A stretch of DNA of 64,000 nucleotides from an uncultured Micromonospora sp. Lineage in GTDB: Bacteria; Actinomycetota; Actinomycetes; Mycobacteriales; Micromonosporaceae. The position numbers were made by a program, and so were the translations under genes. Where the stretch lies: contig CALGAM010000133.1 in NCBI GenBank assembly GCA_937951935.1, positions 1 through 64,000 on the forward strand, in the 5' to 3' direction. The notes beneath the pieces were generated by a model. It was not told the DNA's origin. It worked only from the letters and a program-made list of their open reading frames with translations, and did not search any database. Positions 49,347-58,395 of the stretch are shown here, piece after piece. Positions within the stretch are counted from its first letter, which is position 1; each line of letters starts with the position of its first letter.

Positions 49347-50600
49347 GTGTCGTCGCCCCTTTCGGTCCTTACCCGCAACCGGGACTTCCGTCATCTGTTC
49401 GCCGCCGAACTGGTGGTCTTCGGTGCCGACTGGTTCGTCATGGTGCCGCTGTTGGTGCTGCTGCCGGAGCTGACCGGCAGCGGTGTGTGGGGAGCGCTGG
49501 TGCTCGCCGCGGACACCGGGATCCTCGCCCTGCTGCTGCCGTACGCCGGGACCGTCGCGGACCGGGTGGACCGCAAGAAGGTCATGGTCGGGGCGAACGT
49601 GACCGCGCTGCTCGCGGTGCTGCTCCTGCTCGGCGTCCGCAACGCCGCCACCGCCTGGCTGGCGCTGCTGGCGATCGGGGCGGTCGCGGTGGCCAAGGCG
49701 TTCTACTCCCCGGCGGCCCAGGCGGCTCTGCCGAACGTGGTCGACCCGGTCGACCTCGCCGGGGCGAACGCGGTCGCCGGCTCGGCGTGGGGGACGATGA
49801 CCGTCGTCGGGGCCTCGCTCGGTGGGGTGCTGACCGCCGCGTTGGGCGCGTACGCCTGCTTCGGGGTGGCGGCGGCCTGCCTGGCCGGGGCCGCGGGCCT
49901 CACCTGGCTGATCCGCCGCCCGATGCAGGCGCCGCGGACCGAGAACGGCCCGGCCCAGCGCCCCTGGACGGCGATCCGGGAGGCGCTGCGGTACATCGCC
50001 GGCCGACCCCGGGTGCTGGCGCTGGTGACCGTCAAGAGCGCGGTCGGGCTCGGCAACGGCGTGCTCACCGTCTTCCCACTGCTGGCCGGGTTGTACGGGG
50101 CCGGGGCGGTGGGCACCGGCCTGCTCTTCGCGTCGCGCGGCGCCGGGGCCCTGGTCGGGCCGCTGCTGACGCGCCGGGTCCTGACCCGCCGGACGTGGCT
50201 GCTGACCGGGCTCGCGGTCTCCATGTCGGCGTACGGCCTGGCCTACGTCGGGGTCTCCGTCGCCGGCTGGTTCCCGCTGGTGCTGCTCCTCGTCTTCGTC
50301 GCCCACCTGGGCGGCGGCAGCAACTGGGTGCTGTCGAACTTCGCCCTGCAGGGCGAGGTGCCGGACCGGCTGCGGGGGCGCGTCTTCGCCACCGACATGA
50401 TGCTGGCGACCCTGGCCATCGCGGTCAGCCAGCTCGGGGTGGCGGCCGTGGTGGACCACGTCGACGAGCGGGTGGTGCTGGCCGGGTGCGGCCTCGTCAC
50501 CATGGTGTACGCGGTGGGCTGGTGGCTGGCGACCCGCCGGCTCGACATGTCCGGCGAGCAGGGGACCGGGCCGGCGGTGCGGGCCGCGTCAGGGGTGTGA
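49347..50600 (+). CDS. Major facilitator superfamily transporter
   Basis: 417 residues from GTG 49347; an upstream in-frame extension to 49209 runs through the terminator and is rejected. About 11-12 hydrophobic segments, with the cytosolic loop-2 motif as GTVADRVDRKKVM (the MFS D-R-x-D-R-R/K signature). It resembles the MFS exporters of the enterobactin-exporter/macrolide-efflux (EntS/MefA) branch. The substrate is unknown. The gene precedes the catalase-like gene by 28 bp. Confidence 0.9.
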   Translation: MSSPLSVLTRNRDFRHLFAAELVVFGADWFVMVPLLVLLPELTGSGVWGALVLAADTGILALLLPYAGTVADRVDRKKVMVGANVTALLAVLLLLGVRNAATAWLALLAIGAVAVAKAFYSPAAQAALPNVVDPVDLAGANAVAGSAWGTMTVVGASLGGVLTAALGAYACFGVAAACLAGAAGLTWLIRRPMQAPRTENGPAQRPWTAIREALRYIAGRPRVLALVTVKSAVGLGNGVLTVFPLLAGLYGAGAVGTGLLFASRGAGALVGPLLTRRVLTRRTWLLTGLAVSMSAYGLAYVGVSVAGWFPLVLLLVFVAHLGGGSNWVLSNFALQGEVPDRLRGRVFATDMMLATLAIAVSQLGVAAVVDHVDERVVLAGCGLVTMVYAVGWWLATRRLDMSGEQGTGPAVRAASGV

Positions 50601-50628
50601 CCGTCGTCCCGGACGCGGCGACGGTGGG

Positions 50629-51342
50629 TTGACCGCCTCCCGCCGGGGTAAGACGTGTCGCATCGACACGCTGCCCGGGATCGGACGTGCCGGCCGCCTG
50701 GCGAGGTGGCGCGGCGGGCGACTGCTGCATCCGCGCGGAATCTCGTTCACCGGCCGGATCGACGTCTGGGGCTGGCCGGGCGTGCGGCTGCTCGGTGCCC
50801 CCGGTCGCCACCCGGTGACGGTCCGGTTCTCCCGGGGGACGCCGACCCCGGCCGGCTGGCCGGACCTGTTGGGCCTCGCCGTCCGGCTGCACGGCCCGAC
50901 CGGTCCGTTCGACCTGCTCCTGTCCACCACCGCCGGGCCGCCGCTGCTGCGCCACGTCCCGGTGCCCCGGCGGGACTTCGCCGGACCGTACGGCAGCCTG
51001 GTCGGCTACCGGGTCGACGGCCGACGGGTGTACGTCCTGGCCCGTGCCCCGCGCCCGCTCGGTCGCGGCCTCGCCGAGGTGGCCGCGGTCGCGGCCCGGG
51101 ACGGGGTCCGGCTGGAGCTGCTGGCGGCCGGGGCGGCCGGCGGCTGGTCGGCGTTCGGCCGGGTCGCCGTCGGCGAGCGGCTTCCCGCCGAGGTGGACGC
51201 GGCGCTGGCCTTCGACCCGGACGGCGCCCGCGGGTCCCCGCTGCGCCCGCGCGGCCTGATCCAGCGGCTGCGGAGGGCGACCTACCCCTTCTCGCAACGA
51301 ATCCGGGGCGCCGCCCGCGACCAGGCGGACCTGCCCCGGTAG
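50629..51342 (+). CDS. Catalase-fold-like protein of unknown function
   Basis: 237 residues, from a TTG at 50629 as the only start in the open frame near the MFS stop, so the start is uncertain. HPRGISFTGRIDVWG and VTVRFSRGTPTPAGWPDLLGLAVRL resemble the catalase core, where RFS...D..G.AVR contacts the heme pocket, but most of the catalase is absent and the proximal Tyr motif is not evident. Relatives are widespread in actinomycetes next to thrB and are often named phosphodiesterase without clear reason. It may bind heme. I would not assign an activity. Confidence 0.65.
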   Translation: MTASRRGKTCRIDTLPGIGRAGRLARWRGGRLLHPRGISFTGRIDVWGWPGVRLLGAPGRHPVTVRFSRGTPTPAGWPDLLGLAVRLHGPTGPFDLLLSTTAGPPLLRHVPVPRRDFAGPYGSLVGYRVDGRRVYVLARAPRPLGRGLAEVAAVAARDGVRLELLAAGAAGGWSAFGRVAVGERLPAEVDAALAFDPDGARGSPLRPRGLIQRLRRATYPFSQRIRGAARDQADLPR

Positions 51343-51453
51343 CCGCCGTCCGCGGCGGAGCCACCGCCGCGGCGCCACCGGCGCGTCGGGCCGTTCGTCG
51401 CCGGCCGTGTCCCAGGGCGCGGACGGCGACGCGGGCGGCCCCGCGGCGTTGCC

Positions 51454-51459
51454 TAGCAT
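51454..51459 (+). promoter_or_regulatory. -10 box (TAGCAT) of leaderless thrB
   Basis: TAGCAT ends 6 nt before GTG 51466, identical in sequence and spacing to the argS box at 39923. Confidence 0.6.
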
Positions 51460-51465
51460 GAACCG

Positions 51466-52413
51466 GTGCCTCCGTCCTTCGTTTCCGAGCCGGTCCGGGT
51501 TCGAGTGCCCGCGACCAGCGCCAACCTCGGCCCGGGGTTCGATGCGCTCGGCCTGGCCCTCGCCCTCCACGACGACGTCGCCGCCTGGGTCGCCCCGGCC
51601 GGCTGCCGGGTCGAGGTCACCGGGGAGGGCGCGGGTGACCTGCCGACCGGCGACGACCACCTCGTCGTACGGGCGATGCGGGCCACCTTCGACGCGTTGG
51701 GCGGCCAGCCGCCCGGCCTGGCGGTGGAGGCCGTCAACCGGATCCCGCAGGCCCGTGGGCTCGGCTCCTCCTCGGCGGCGATCGTCGCCGGGGTGCTCCT
51801 GGCCCGGGCCCTGGTCGTCGACGGTGCCGCGCGACTGGACGACGCGGCGGTGCTGCGACTGGCGGCCGAGCTGGAGGGACATCCGGACAACGTCGCGCCC
51901 TGCCTGCTCGGCGGCGCCACCATCGCCTGGTCGGAACCGGAGGACGGGGCTCGGGCCGTTCGGCTGTCGGTCACGCCGGAGATCCGGCCGACGGTCCTGA
52001 TTCCCGAGGAACGCGGGCTGACCGCGGCGGCCCGGGCCGCCCTGCCGGCGGCGGTGCCGCACGTCGACGCGGCCCGCAACGTCGGGCGGGCGGCGTTGCT
52101 GGTGCACGCGCTGACCACGGATCCGGCGCTGCTCTTCCCCGCCACGGAGGACCGGCTGCACCAGCCGTACCGGGCGGCGGGGATGCCGGCGACCGCTGCC
52201 GTGGTGGACGAGCTGCGTGCGTCTGGTGTGGCTGCTGTGGTCAGTGGGGCGGGACCCACCGTCCTCGCCCTCACCCCGATACCCGACGAACTCCTGCCAG
52301 GAATAGGCTGGACCGTGCGACGGTTGGCGATAGACGTAGCCGGGGCCCGGGTCGACCGGGGTAGACTGGGACACGCCGAGCGGGACCCTGTTGCCGCAGG
52401 TCGGAAGAGTTGA
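51466..52413 (+). CDS. thrB: Homoserine kinase
   Basis: 315 residues, GHMP kinase family. Motif 1 is VPATSANLGPGFDALGLAL, the ATP-binding glycine/serine loop is QARGLGSSSAAIVAGVLL, and motif 3 is AAVVSGAGPTVLAL. It phosphorylates homoserine for thrC. The last 60 bp also contain a TAGACT that could serve as a -10 for rho. Confidence 0.96.
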   Translation: MPPSFVSEPVRVRVPATSANLGPGFDALGLALALHDDVAAWVAPAGCRVEVTGEGAGDLPTGDDHLVVRAMRATFDALGGQPPGLAVEAVNRIPQARGLGSSSAAIVAGVLLARALVVDGAARLDDAAVLRLAAELEGHPDNVAPCLLGGATIAWSEPEDGARAVRLSVTPEIRPTVLIPEERGLTAAARAALPAAVPHVDAARNVGRAALLVHALTTDPALLFPATEDRLHQPYRAAGMPATAAVVDELRASGVAAVVSGAGPTVLALTPIPDELLPGIGWTVRRLAIDVAGARVDRGRLGHAERDPVAAGRKS

Positions 52414-52709
52414 TTAGGCTCTAGGCCTAGCACAGCCGCGAAGCAACGCGACTCCTGCGGGTCGGTGCACCCCCGAAGCTTTCGGCGGTAAGCCCGTCTC
52501 ACCCCCTGCCTAGGTCTACGCCGTACCGCAGTTTCCACAGGTCGCCGCAGGCGGCGAGACCTGCTCACCGGTGTTGGTGGGTCGGAAATCCACCGGCTGC
52601 TGTGTTGCAGACTCCCGCGACGCGTCAAGCGAGGCGGGTGCACCGAGGCCGCCCGGCCACGTGTTTCCAGGCCACGGGCAGCCCCGGCCTTATCGAGGGA
52701 AGGACTCCA
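52414..52709 (+). promoter_or_regulatory. rho leader/promoter region
   Basis: About 300 bp without a gene. A short palindrome CTAGGCCTAG (near 52421-52430) and several weak stem-loops are visible. A long leader is usual for rho, which is autoregulated by its own termination, but I cannot point to a defined element. An in-frame start at 52602 would extend Rho by 36 residues that do not look like Rho. Confidence 0.4.
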
Positions 52710-54641
52710 TTGAGCGACACCACCGACGTGACGTCGGATGTTTCCAACGTCGCTGGCGAAGGCACCGCCGGTCCCACCCGCCGTCGGCGGACCGGGACCG
52801 GGCTGTCGGCAATGCTGTTGCCAGAGTTGCAGAGCCTGGCCGCGTCGCTCGGCATCTCCGGTACGGCCCGGATGCGCAAGGGCGAGCTGATTGCCGCGAT
52901 CTCGGAACGCCAGGGGGGTGCCACCGCTGCTGCCACCGGCGGAGCGCCACGCCCCCGGGCCGAGGTGTCGGCCGCGGCCGCGCCCTCCCGAGAGGAGGTA
53001 CGCGCCGAGGTGCGCGAGAACGGCGACCGCCCCGACGGTGAGCGGCGTGCCGCCGAGCAGGCGCCGCCGGCCGCCGCTGCCGGTGGCGCCGAGGGGGGAC
53101 GTACCCGGACGTCCCGCCGGTCGCGCGCGGCCGCCGCGGCTGCCGCCGCGGCCACCGAGGCGGGGAGTGAGCCCACACCCGCCGAACGGACCGAGCGACC
53201 GGAGCGCGCCGACGGCGCCGAGCGCGCCGAGGGTGCCGAGCGCACCGAGGGTGCGGAGCGCGCCGAGCGGGGTGACCGCGGTGAGGCGCGCAACGGTCGG
53301 GAGCGCAACGGCAACGGCGGTGACCGGGGTGAGCGCGCCGACGCGCGGGGTGACCGGGGCCAGCGCGCGGAACGGGACAACGACGGCGAGGACGAGGGCG
53401 AGAGCGGCGGACGCCGCAGCCGCCGGAGCCGTTTCCGGGACCGGCGGCGGGGCCGCGGGGAGCGTGCGGAGAACGGCGAGGGCAACCGGGAGCCGCAGGT
53501 CAACGAGGACGACGTCCTCGTCCCGGTGGCCGGCATCCTCGACGTGCTGGACAACTACGCCTTCATCCGGACGACCGGTTACCTCGCCGGGCCGAACGAT
53601 GTCTACGTCTCGATGTCGCAGGTCAAGAAGTACGGCCTGCGTCGCGGTGACGCGGTCACCGGTGCGGTCCGGGCGGCCCGGGAGGGCGAGCAGCGGCGGG
53701 ACAAGTACAACCCGCTGGTCCGGCTCGACACCGTCAACGGGATGGACCCGGAGGAGGCGAAGCGCCGCCCCGAGTTCTACAAGCTGACCCCGCTGTACCC
53801 CCAGGAGCGGCTGCGGTTGGAGACCGAGCCGCACATCCTGACCACGCGGGTCATCGACCTGGTCACGCCGATCGGCAAGGGCCAGCGGGCGCTCATCATG
53901 TCGCCGCCGAAGGCCGGTAAGACCATGGTGTTGCAGGCGATCGCGAACGCGATCACCCGCAACAACCCCGAGTGCCACCTGATGGTGGTTCTCGTGGACG
54001 AACGGCCCGAAGAGGTCACCGACATGCAGCGCTCGGTCAAGGGCGAGGTCGTTGCGGCCACCTTCGACCGTCCGCCGCAGGACCACACCACCGTGGCGGA
54101 GCTGGCCATCGAGCGGGCCAAGCGCCTCGTCGAGCTCGGCCACGACGTGGTCGTGCTGCTCGACTCGGTGACCCGGCTGGGCCGGTCGTACAACCTGGCC
54201 GCGCCGGCCAGCGGCCGGATCATGTCCGGCGGTATCGACTCGACGGCCCTGTACCCGCCGAAGCGGTTCCTGGGTGCGGCGCGGAACATCGAGAACGGCG
54301 GCTCGCTGACCATCATCGCCACCGCCCTCGTCGAGACCGGTTCGGTGATGGACACGGTCATCTTCGAGGAGTTCAAGGGGACCGGTAACGCCGAGCTGAA
54401 GCTGGACCGGAAGATCGCCGAGAAGCGGGTCTTCCCGGCGATCGACATCCACACCTCGGGCACGCGCAAGGAGGAGATCCTGCTGGCGCCCGAGGAGCTG
54501 GCCATCACGCACAAGCTGCGGAAGGTGCTGCACTCGCTCGACTCGCAGGCTGCGCTGGACCTGTTGCTGGACCGGCTCAAGCAGACCCGGACCAACATCG
54601 AGTTCCTGATGCAGATCGCGAAGTCGACCCCGGGCGAGTAG
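52710..54641 (+). CDS. rho: Transcription termination factor Rho
   Basis: 643 residues from TTG 52710 with GGGAAGGA upstream. The N-terminal Rho_N domain (LLPELQSLAASLGISGTARMRKGELIAAI) is followed by an Arg/Gly/Glu-rich insertion of about 230 residues with AERAEGAER-type repeats, typical of actinobacterial Rho and intrinsically disordered. Then come the RNA-binding cold-shock-like domain (VAGILDVLDNYAFIRTTGYL) and the RecA-type motor: Walker A PPKAGKTMV, Walker B VVLLDSVTRLGRSYN. It is a hexameric RNA helicase that ends transcription. Confidence 0.97.
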   Translation: MSDTTDVTSDVSNVAGEGTAGPTRRRRTGTGLSAMLLPELQSLAASLGISGTARMRKGELIAAISERQGGATAAATGGAPRPRAEVSAAAAPSREEVRAEVRENGDRPDGERRAAEQAPPAAAAGGAEGGRTRTSRRSRAAAAAAAAATEAGSEPTPAERTERPERADGAERAEGAERTEGAERAERGDRGEARNGRERNGNGGDRGERADARGDRGQRAERDNDGEDEGESGGRRSRRSRFRDRRRGRGERAENGEGNREPQVNEDDVLVPVAGILDVLDNYAFIRTTGYLAGPNDVYVSMSQVKKYGLRRGDAVTGAVRAAREGEQRRDKYNPLVRLDTVNGMDPEEAKRRPEFYKLTPLYPQERLRLETEPHILTTRVIDLVTPIGKGQRALIMSPPKAGKTMVLQAIANAITRNNPECHLMVVLVDERPEEVTDMQRSVKGEVVAATFDRPPQDHTTVAELAIERAKRLVELGHDVVVLLDSVTRLGRSYNLAAPASGRIMSGGIDSTALYPPKRFLGAARNIENGGSLTIIATALVETGSVMDTVIFEEFKGTGNAELKLDRKIAEKRVFPAIDIHTSGTRKEEILLAPEELAITHKLRKVLHSLDSQAALDLLLDRLKQTRTNIEFLMQIAKSTPGE

Positions 54642-54680
54642 GCCGGGGGTCGGTCCACACGGCACACGGGCCACGGTCAC

Positions 54681-54714
54681 GCGGGGTCCGGTCGGTTGTC
54701 CGGCCGGGCCCCGC
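54681..54714 (+). terminator. Hairpin after rho
   Basis: GCGGGGTCCGG and CCGGGCCCCGC (one G-U pair) form an 11-bp stem 40 nt after the rho stop. Confidence 0.5.
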
Positions 54715-54826
54715 TGTCGTCTGTCCGCGTCCACCGCCGCACGTCCCCACCCCGCCGATGAAGTTTTCTTTCTTGTCGGGTGCTGGGTATTGAAACTTCT
54801 GTGCGTCGTCGGGTTGACTACCGGAC

Positions 54827-57800
54827 ATGGTGTTCCGCCGTCGATTCGGCGTTCTCGCCGGTCTGCTGCTTCTGACGCCCTCCCTGACCGTGGCCGACCC
54901 GCCGCCGGCCCGAGCCGCCGTGCCCGACGGGCCGGCCCGAGCCGCATCGGTGGCGTCACCGGCCCCGGTCGGTGCCACCGCCACCGAGGACAGTCCGCCG
55001 GCCTCCTCGGACCGCGTCGCGTCGGTCTCGCCCGTCACCTCCGCCGAGACCGACGCGATCGACGTCGACCGTCGTAGCCGGCCCGTCGCTCCCGGGCTCG
55101 AACTGACGTCGTTCGACCGGTTCGACGCCAACGGGTGGATCCGGGCCGACGCGCTCGTCGCCGACCTGGCCGGCGGGGTCACCGTCGACTACGTCAACGC
55201 CGGGGAGGTGGCCCGCACCGAGCCGCTGCGCGCGATGGTGGAACGGGCCGGCGCGGTCGCCGCGGTCAACGGCGACTTCTTCGACATCAACAACTCGGGC
55301 GCCGCCCAGGGGATCGGCATCCAGGGCGGTGCGCTGGTGCAGTCCCCGGTAGCCGGCCACCACGAGGCGGTCGGGGTGACCGCCGACGGCGTCGGCCGGG
55401 TGGTCCAGGTCTACTTCGACGGCACCGCCACCCTGCCGACCGGTCCGGTCACCCTCACCCAGTTCAACAACATGGTCGCCGCGGGTGGCATCGGCGTCTT
55501 CACCTCGCTGTGGGGCTCGTACCCGCGCAGCCGGGCCGTGGCGGGCGCCACCCGGGTCACCGAGGTGACCCTGGTCGGGGGCCGGGTCACCACGGTGACC
55601 GACACGGCCGGCAGCGGGCCGATCCCGGCCGGCACCACCATCCTGCTCGGCCGGGAAGCCGGCGCGGACGCCCTCGCCGGCCTGCGTCCCGGCGACCCGG
55701 TCGACGTCCGGTACGCCCCGAGGACCTCGGACGGCAGCACGCTGCACGCCGCCGTCGGCGGCAACCGGGTGCTGGTCCGCGACGGCGTACCGCAGGACAT
55801 CGGGGACGTCAACCCCGAGCCCCGCACCGCGGTCGGGTTCTCGGCCGACGGACGCAGGATGTTCCTGGTCACAGTGGACGGACGGCAGGCCGACAGCCGG
55901 GGTGTGACGCTGACCGAGCTCGGCCGGATGATGGCCGAGCTCGGCGCGCACAACGCGCTCAACCTCGACGGCGGTGGTTCGTCGACCCTGCTGGCCCGCG
56001 AACCCGGACAGTCGACGGTCCGGGTCGAGAACAGCCCGTCCGACGGCGCCGAGCGCCCGGTGCCCAACGGCCTGGCCCTGTTCGCCCCGGCCGGCAGCGG
56101 CCGGCTGCGGGCCTACTGGGTGACGACCGAGATGGACCGGATGACGGCGCCCGGGCTCGGCCCGGTACCCGGCGGGCGGCCGGAACGGGTCTTCCCCGGG
56201 CTGACCCGTCGGCTCCGCGCGGCCGGTTACGACGAGACGTACGGCCCGGCGGCCGGGGAGCCGACCTGGCGGAGCAGCCCGGCGAGCGTCGGCAGGGTGG
56301 ACCGCGACGGGGTGTTCCGGGCCGGCAAACCCGGAACGGTCACCGTCACCGCCGCGCGCGGCCCGGCCCGGGGCGAGCTGGAGCTCACCGTGCTCGGCCC
56401 GCTGGCCCGGATCGACGCCACCGCGGACAGGCTCGGCCTGGCCGGCGTCGGCGCCACCGGCACCGTCGGCGTGGTCGGTTACGACGCCGACGGCCGCACC
56501 GCGCCGATCGAGCCGGCCGACCTGCGGCTGGAGTACGACCACGAGCTGTTCGACATCACCCCGACCGCGACCGGACACCTGTCGGTGCGCGCCAGGGCCG
56601 ACAGCGGAGCCGGGCTGGTCACCATCCGGGTCGGCGACGCCAGCACCGTGGTGCCGGTGACCATCGGACTGACGGACGTGCCGGTGGCGACGTTCGACGA
56701 CGCGGCGAGCTGGCGGTTCAGCGCCGCCCGTGCCACCGGCTCGGTCGCCCCGGCGCCCGGTCACACCGGCACCGGCCTGAAGCTGACGTACGACTTCGGC
56801 CAGTCGACCGGCACCCGGGCCGCGTACGCCGATCCGCCGGCCTGGATCGAGGTACCCGGCCAGCCGCAGGCGTTCGGGATGTGGATCCACGCGGGTGGCC
56901 ACGGCGAGTGGCCGAGCCTGCACCTGCACGACGCGCTGGACCAGCAGCACGTGCTGCGCGGCCCGTACCTGGACTGGGTCGGCTGGCGGTACGTCGAGAT
57001 GCAGGTGCCGGCCGGCGTCGTCTACCCGGTGCGGATCCGGCGGTTCTACGTCGCCGAGACCGACGCGGCGGCGCAGTACACCGGGGAGACCATCATCGAC
57101 GACATCGTCGCCAAGGTTCCCACGGAGCTGACCCCGCCGCCGAGAGAGCACCGCACCGACCGGGTGGTGATCACCGACGGCACGGTCGACGACGCGCCGT
57201 GGCGGTTCGCGGTCCTCTCCGACGCGCAGTTCGTCGCCGCCGACCCGGACAGCGACCTGGTCGCGCAGGCCCGCCGTACGCTGCGGGAGATCCGTGCGGC
57301 CCGGCCGGACTTCCTGGTGATCAACGGGGACTTCGTGGACACGGCGTACCCGGCCGACTTCGCGCTGGCGAAGCGGATCCTCGACGAGGAGCTCGCCGGG
57401 GAGCTGCCGTACTACTACGTGCCGGGCAACCACGAGATCATGGGTGCGCCGATCAGCAACTTCCAGGCGGTCTTCGGCGCCACCACCCGGGTCTTCGACC
57501 ACACCCCGGCCGGCGGCGGCCGGGCCACCCGGTTCATCACCCTGGACACCTCCGCCGGCAGTCTCCGGGGCAGCGGGTTCGCCCAGGTCCGGGCGCTACG
57601 GGAGGCGTTGGACTCTGCCGCCGCCGACCCCCGGATCGGATCGGTGGTGGTGTTGGAGCACCACCCGCCGCGCGACCCCACCCCGGCGAAGGCCAGCCAG
57701 CTCGTCGACCGGAAGGAGGCGGCGCTGCTGGAGCGCTGGCTGGCCGGGTTCCAGGAGGAGACCGGCAAGGGGGTGCTCTTCGTCGGTGCGCACGTGGGAA

Positions 57801-58312
57801 TGTTCCACGCCGACCGGGTGGACGGGGTGCCGTACGTGATCAACGGCAACACCGGGAAGGGGCCGTCGACCGCGCCGCACCTCGGCGGCTTCACCGGCTG
57901 GACGATGTTCGGCGTCGACCCGGTGAGCCCGGCCGAGGCGGCGAAGGCCCGCCGTGACCCGCTGACCGCCGGGCCGCGCTGGGTGACCGCGGAGACCCGG
58001 GCCCACGTCGACGCGCTGGAGCTGGCCGCCCCGACCCACCTGGCCGCCGGGACCAGCGTGTCGGTGACCGCGACCCTCACCCAGCCCGACGGCCGGCGGG
58101 TGCCGGTCGCCGCACCGGTCAGCGCCGACTGGAGCGGGTCGGCGAACCTCCACGTCGGACCCGCGTCCGGTCTGCGGCCGTGGCACGCCGCGTGGTTCGA
58201 CCCGGCCACCGGCCGGCTGACCGGGCTGGGGTCCGCCGGCACCGTCTGGCTCGCCGTCACCGTCAACGGCGTGACCGCGCGGGCGACCGTCGTGCTCGAC
58301 CGAGCCGGGTGA
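54827..58312 (+). CDS. Secreted phosphodiester glycosidase / metallophosphoesterase fusion
   Basis: 1161 residues with a Sec signal peptide (MVFRRRFGVLAGLLLLTPSL, cleavage near ARA). Residues about 120-430 are a phosphodiester glycosidase (NAGPA) domain: VAAVNGDFFDINNSG and ALNLDGGGSSTLL are its two hallmarks. Ig-like/Big_2 and jelly-roll-like segments follow (about 480-790). The C-terminus (about 800-1060) is a metallophosphoesterase: VLSDAQFVAADP, NGDFVDT, VPGNHE and LEHHPP supply the metal ligands. It should act outside the cell on phosphodiester-linked sugars, teichoic-acid-like polymers or exopolysaccharide and then on the freed phosphate. Confidence 0.88.
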   Translation: MVFRRRFGVLAGLLLLTPSLTVADPPPARAAVPDGPARAASVASPAPVGATATEDSPPASSDRVASVSPVTSAETDAIDVDRRSRPVAPGLELTSFDRFDANGWIRADALVADLAGGVTVDYVNAGEVARTEPLRAMVERAGAVAAVNGDFFDINNSGAAQGIGIQGGALVQSPVAGHHEAVGVTADGVGRVVQVYFDGTATLPTGPVTLTQFNNMVAAGGIGVFTSLWGSYPRSRAVAGATRVTEVTLVGGRVTTVTDTAGSGPIPAGTTILLGREAGADALAGLRPGDPVDVRYAPRTSDGSTLHAAVGGNRVLVRDGVPQDIGDVNPEPRTAVGFSADGRRMFLVTVDGRQADSRGVTLTELGRMMAELGAHNALNLDGGGSSTLLAREPGQSTVRVENSPSDGAERPVPNGLALFAPAGSGRLRAYWVTTEMDRMTAPGLGPVPGGRPERVFPGLTRRLRAAGYDETYGPAAGEPTWRSSPASVGRVDRDGVFRAGKPGTVTVTAARGPARGELELTVLGPLARIDATADRLGLAGVGATGTVGVVGYDADGRTAPIEPADLRLEYDHELFDITPTATGHLSVRARADSGAGLVTIRVGDASTVVPVTIGLTDVPVATFDDAASWRFSAARATGSVAPAPGHTGTGLKLTYDFGQSTGTRAAYADPPAWIEVPGQPQAFGMWIHAGGHGEWPSLHLHDALDQQHVLRGPYLDWVGWRYVEMQVPAGVVYPVRIRRFYVAETDAAAQYTGETIIDDIVAKVPTELTPPPREHRTDRVVITDGTVDDAPWRFAVLSDAQFVAADPDSDLVAQARRTLREIRAARPDFLVINGDFVDTAYPADFALAKRILDEELAGELPYYYVPGNHEIMGAPISNFQAVFGATTRVFDHTPAGGGRATRFITLDTSAGSLRGSGFAQVRALREALDSAAADPRIGSVVVLEHHPPRDPTPAKASQLVDRKEAALLERWLAGFQEETGKGVLFVGAHVGMFHADRVDGVPYVINGNTGKGPSTAPHLGGFTGWTMFGVDPVSPAEAAKARRDPLTAGPRWVTAETRAHVDALELAAPTHLAAGTSVSVTATLTQPDGRRVPVAAPVSADWSGSANLHVGPASGLRPWHAAWFDPATGRLTGLGSAGTVWLAVTVNGVTARATVVLDRAG

Positions 58313-58349
58313 CCGCCCGGGCCCACCCACCCGTCCAGAAGGGACGCTC

Positions 58350-58386
58350 CCGCCCTGCCGGGCCCGTGGCCGGCCCGGCAGGGCGG
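58350..58386. terminator. Bidirectional hairpin between convergent genes
   Basis: A perfect 15-bp stem (58350-58364 with 58372-58386) and 7-nt loop sit between the ends of the convergent genes ending at 58312 and 58396. Confidence 0.75.
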
Positions 58387-58395
58387 CCGCCCGGG

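Noticed and set aside
45879..50459. A 1526-codon open frame on the minus strand opposite the RND and MFS genes
   Set aside because: It is Gly/Arg/His/Asp/Gln-rich with no recognisable domain and mirrors two well-supported plus-strand genes; long antisense frames are common at this GC content. The same applies to the frame at 22125-25466 opposite the NRPS gene and those at 39860-42886 and 54956-57502.
50629..51342. A functional catalase
   Set aside because: Only the core strand region is catalase-like; the length is half or less, and the proximal heme Tyr motif was not found.
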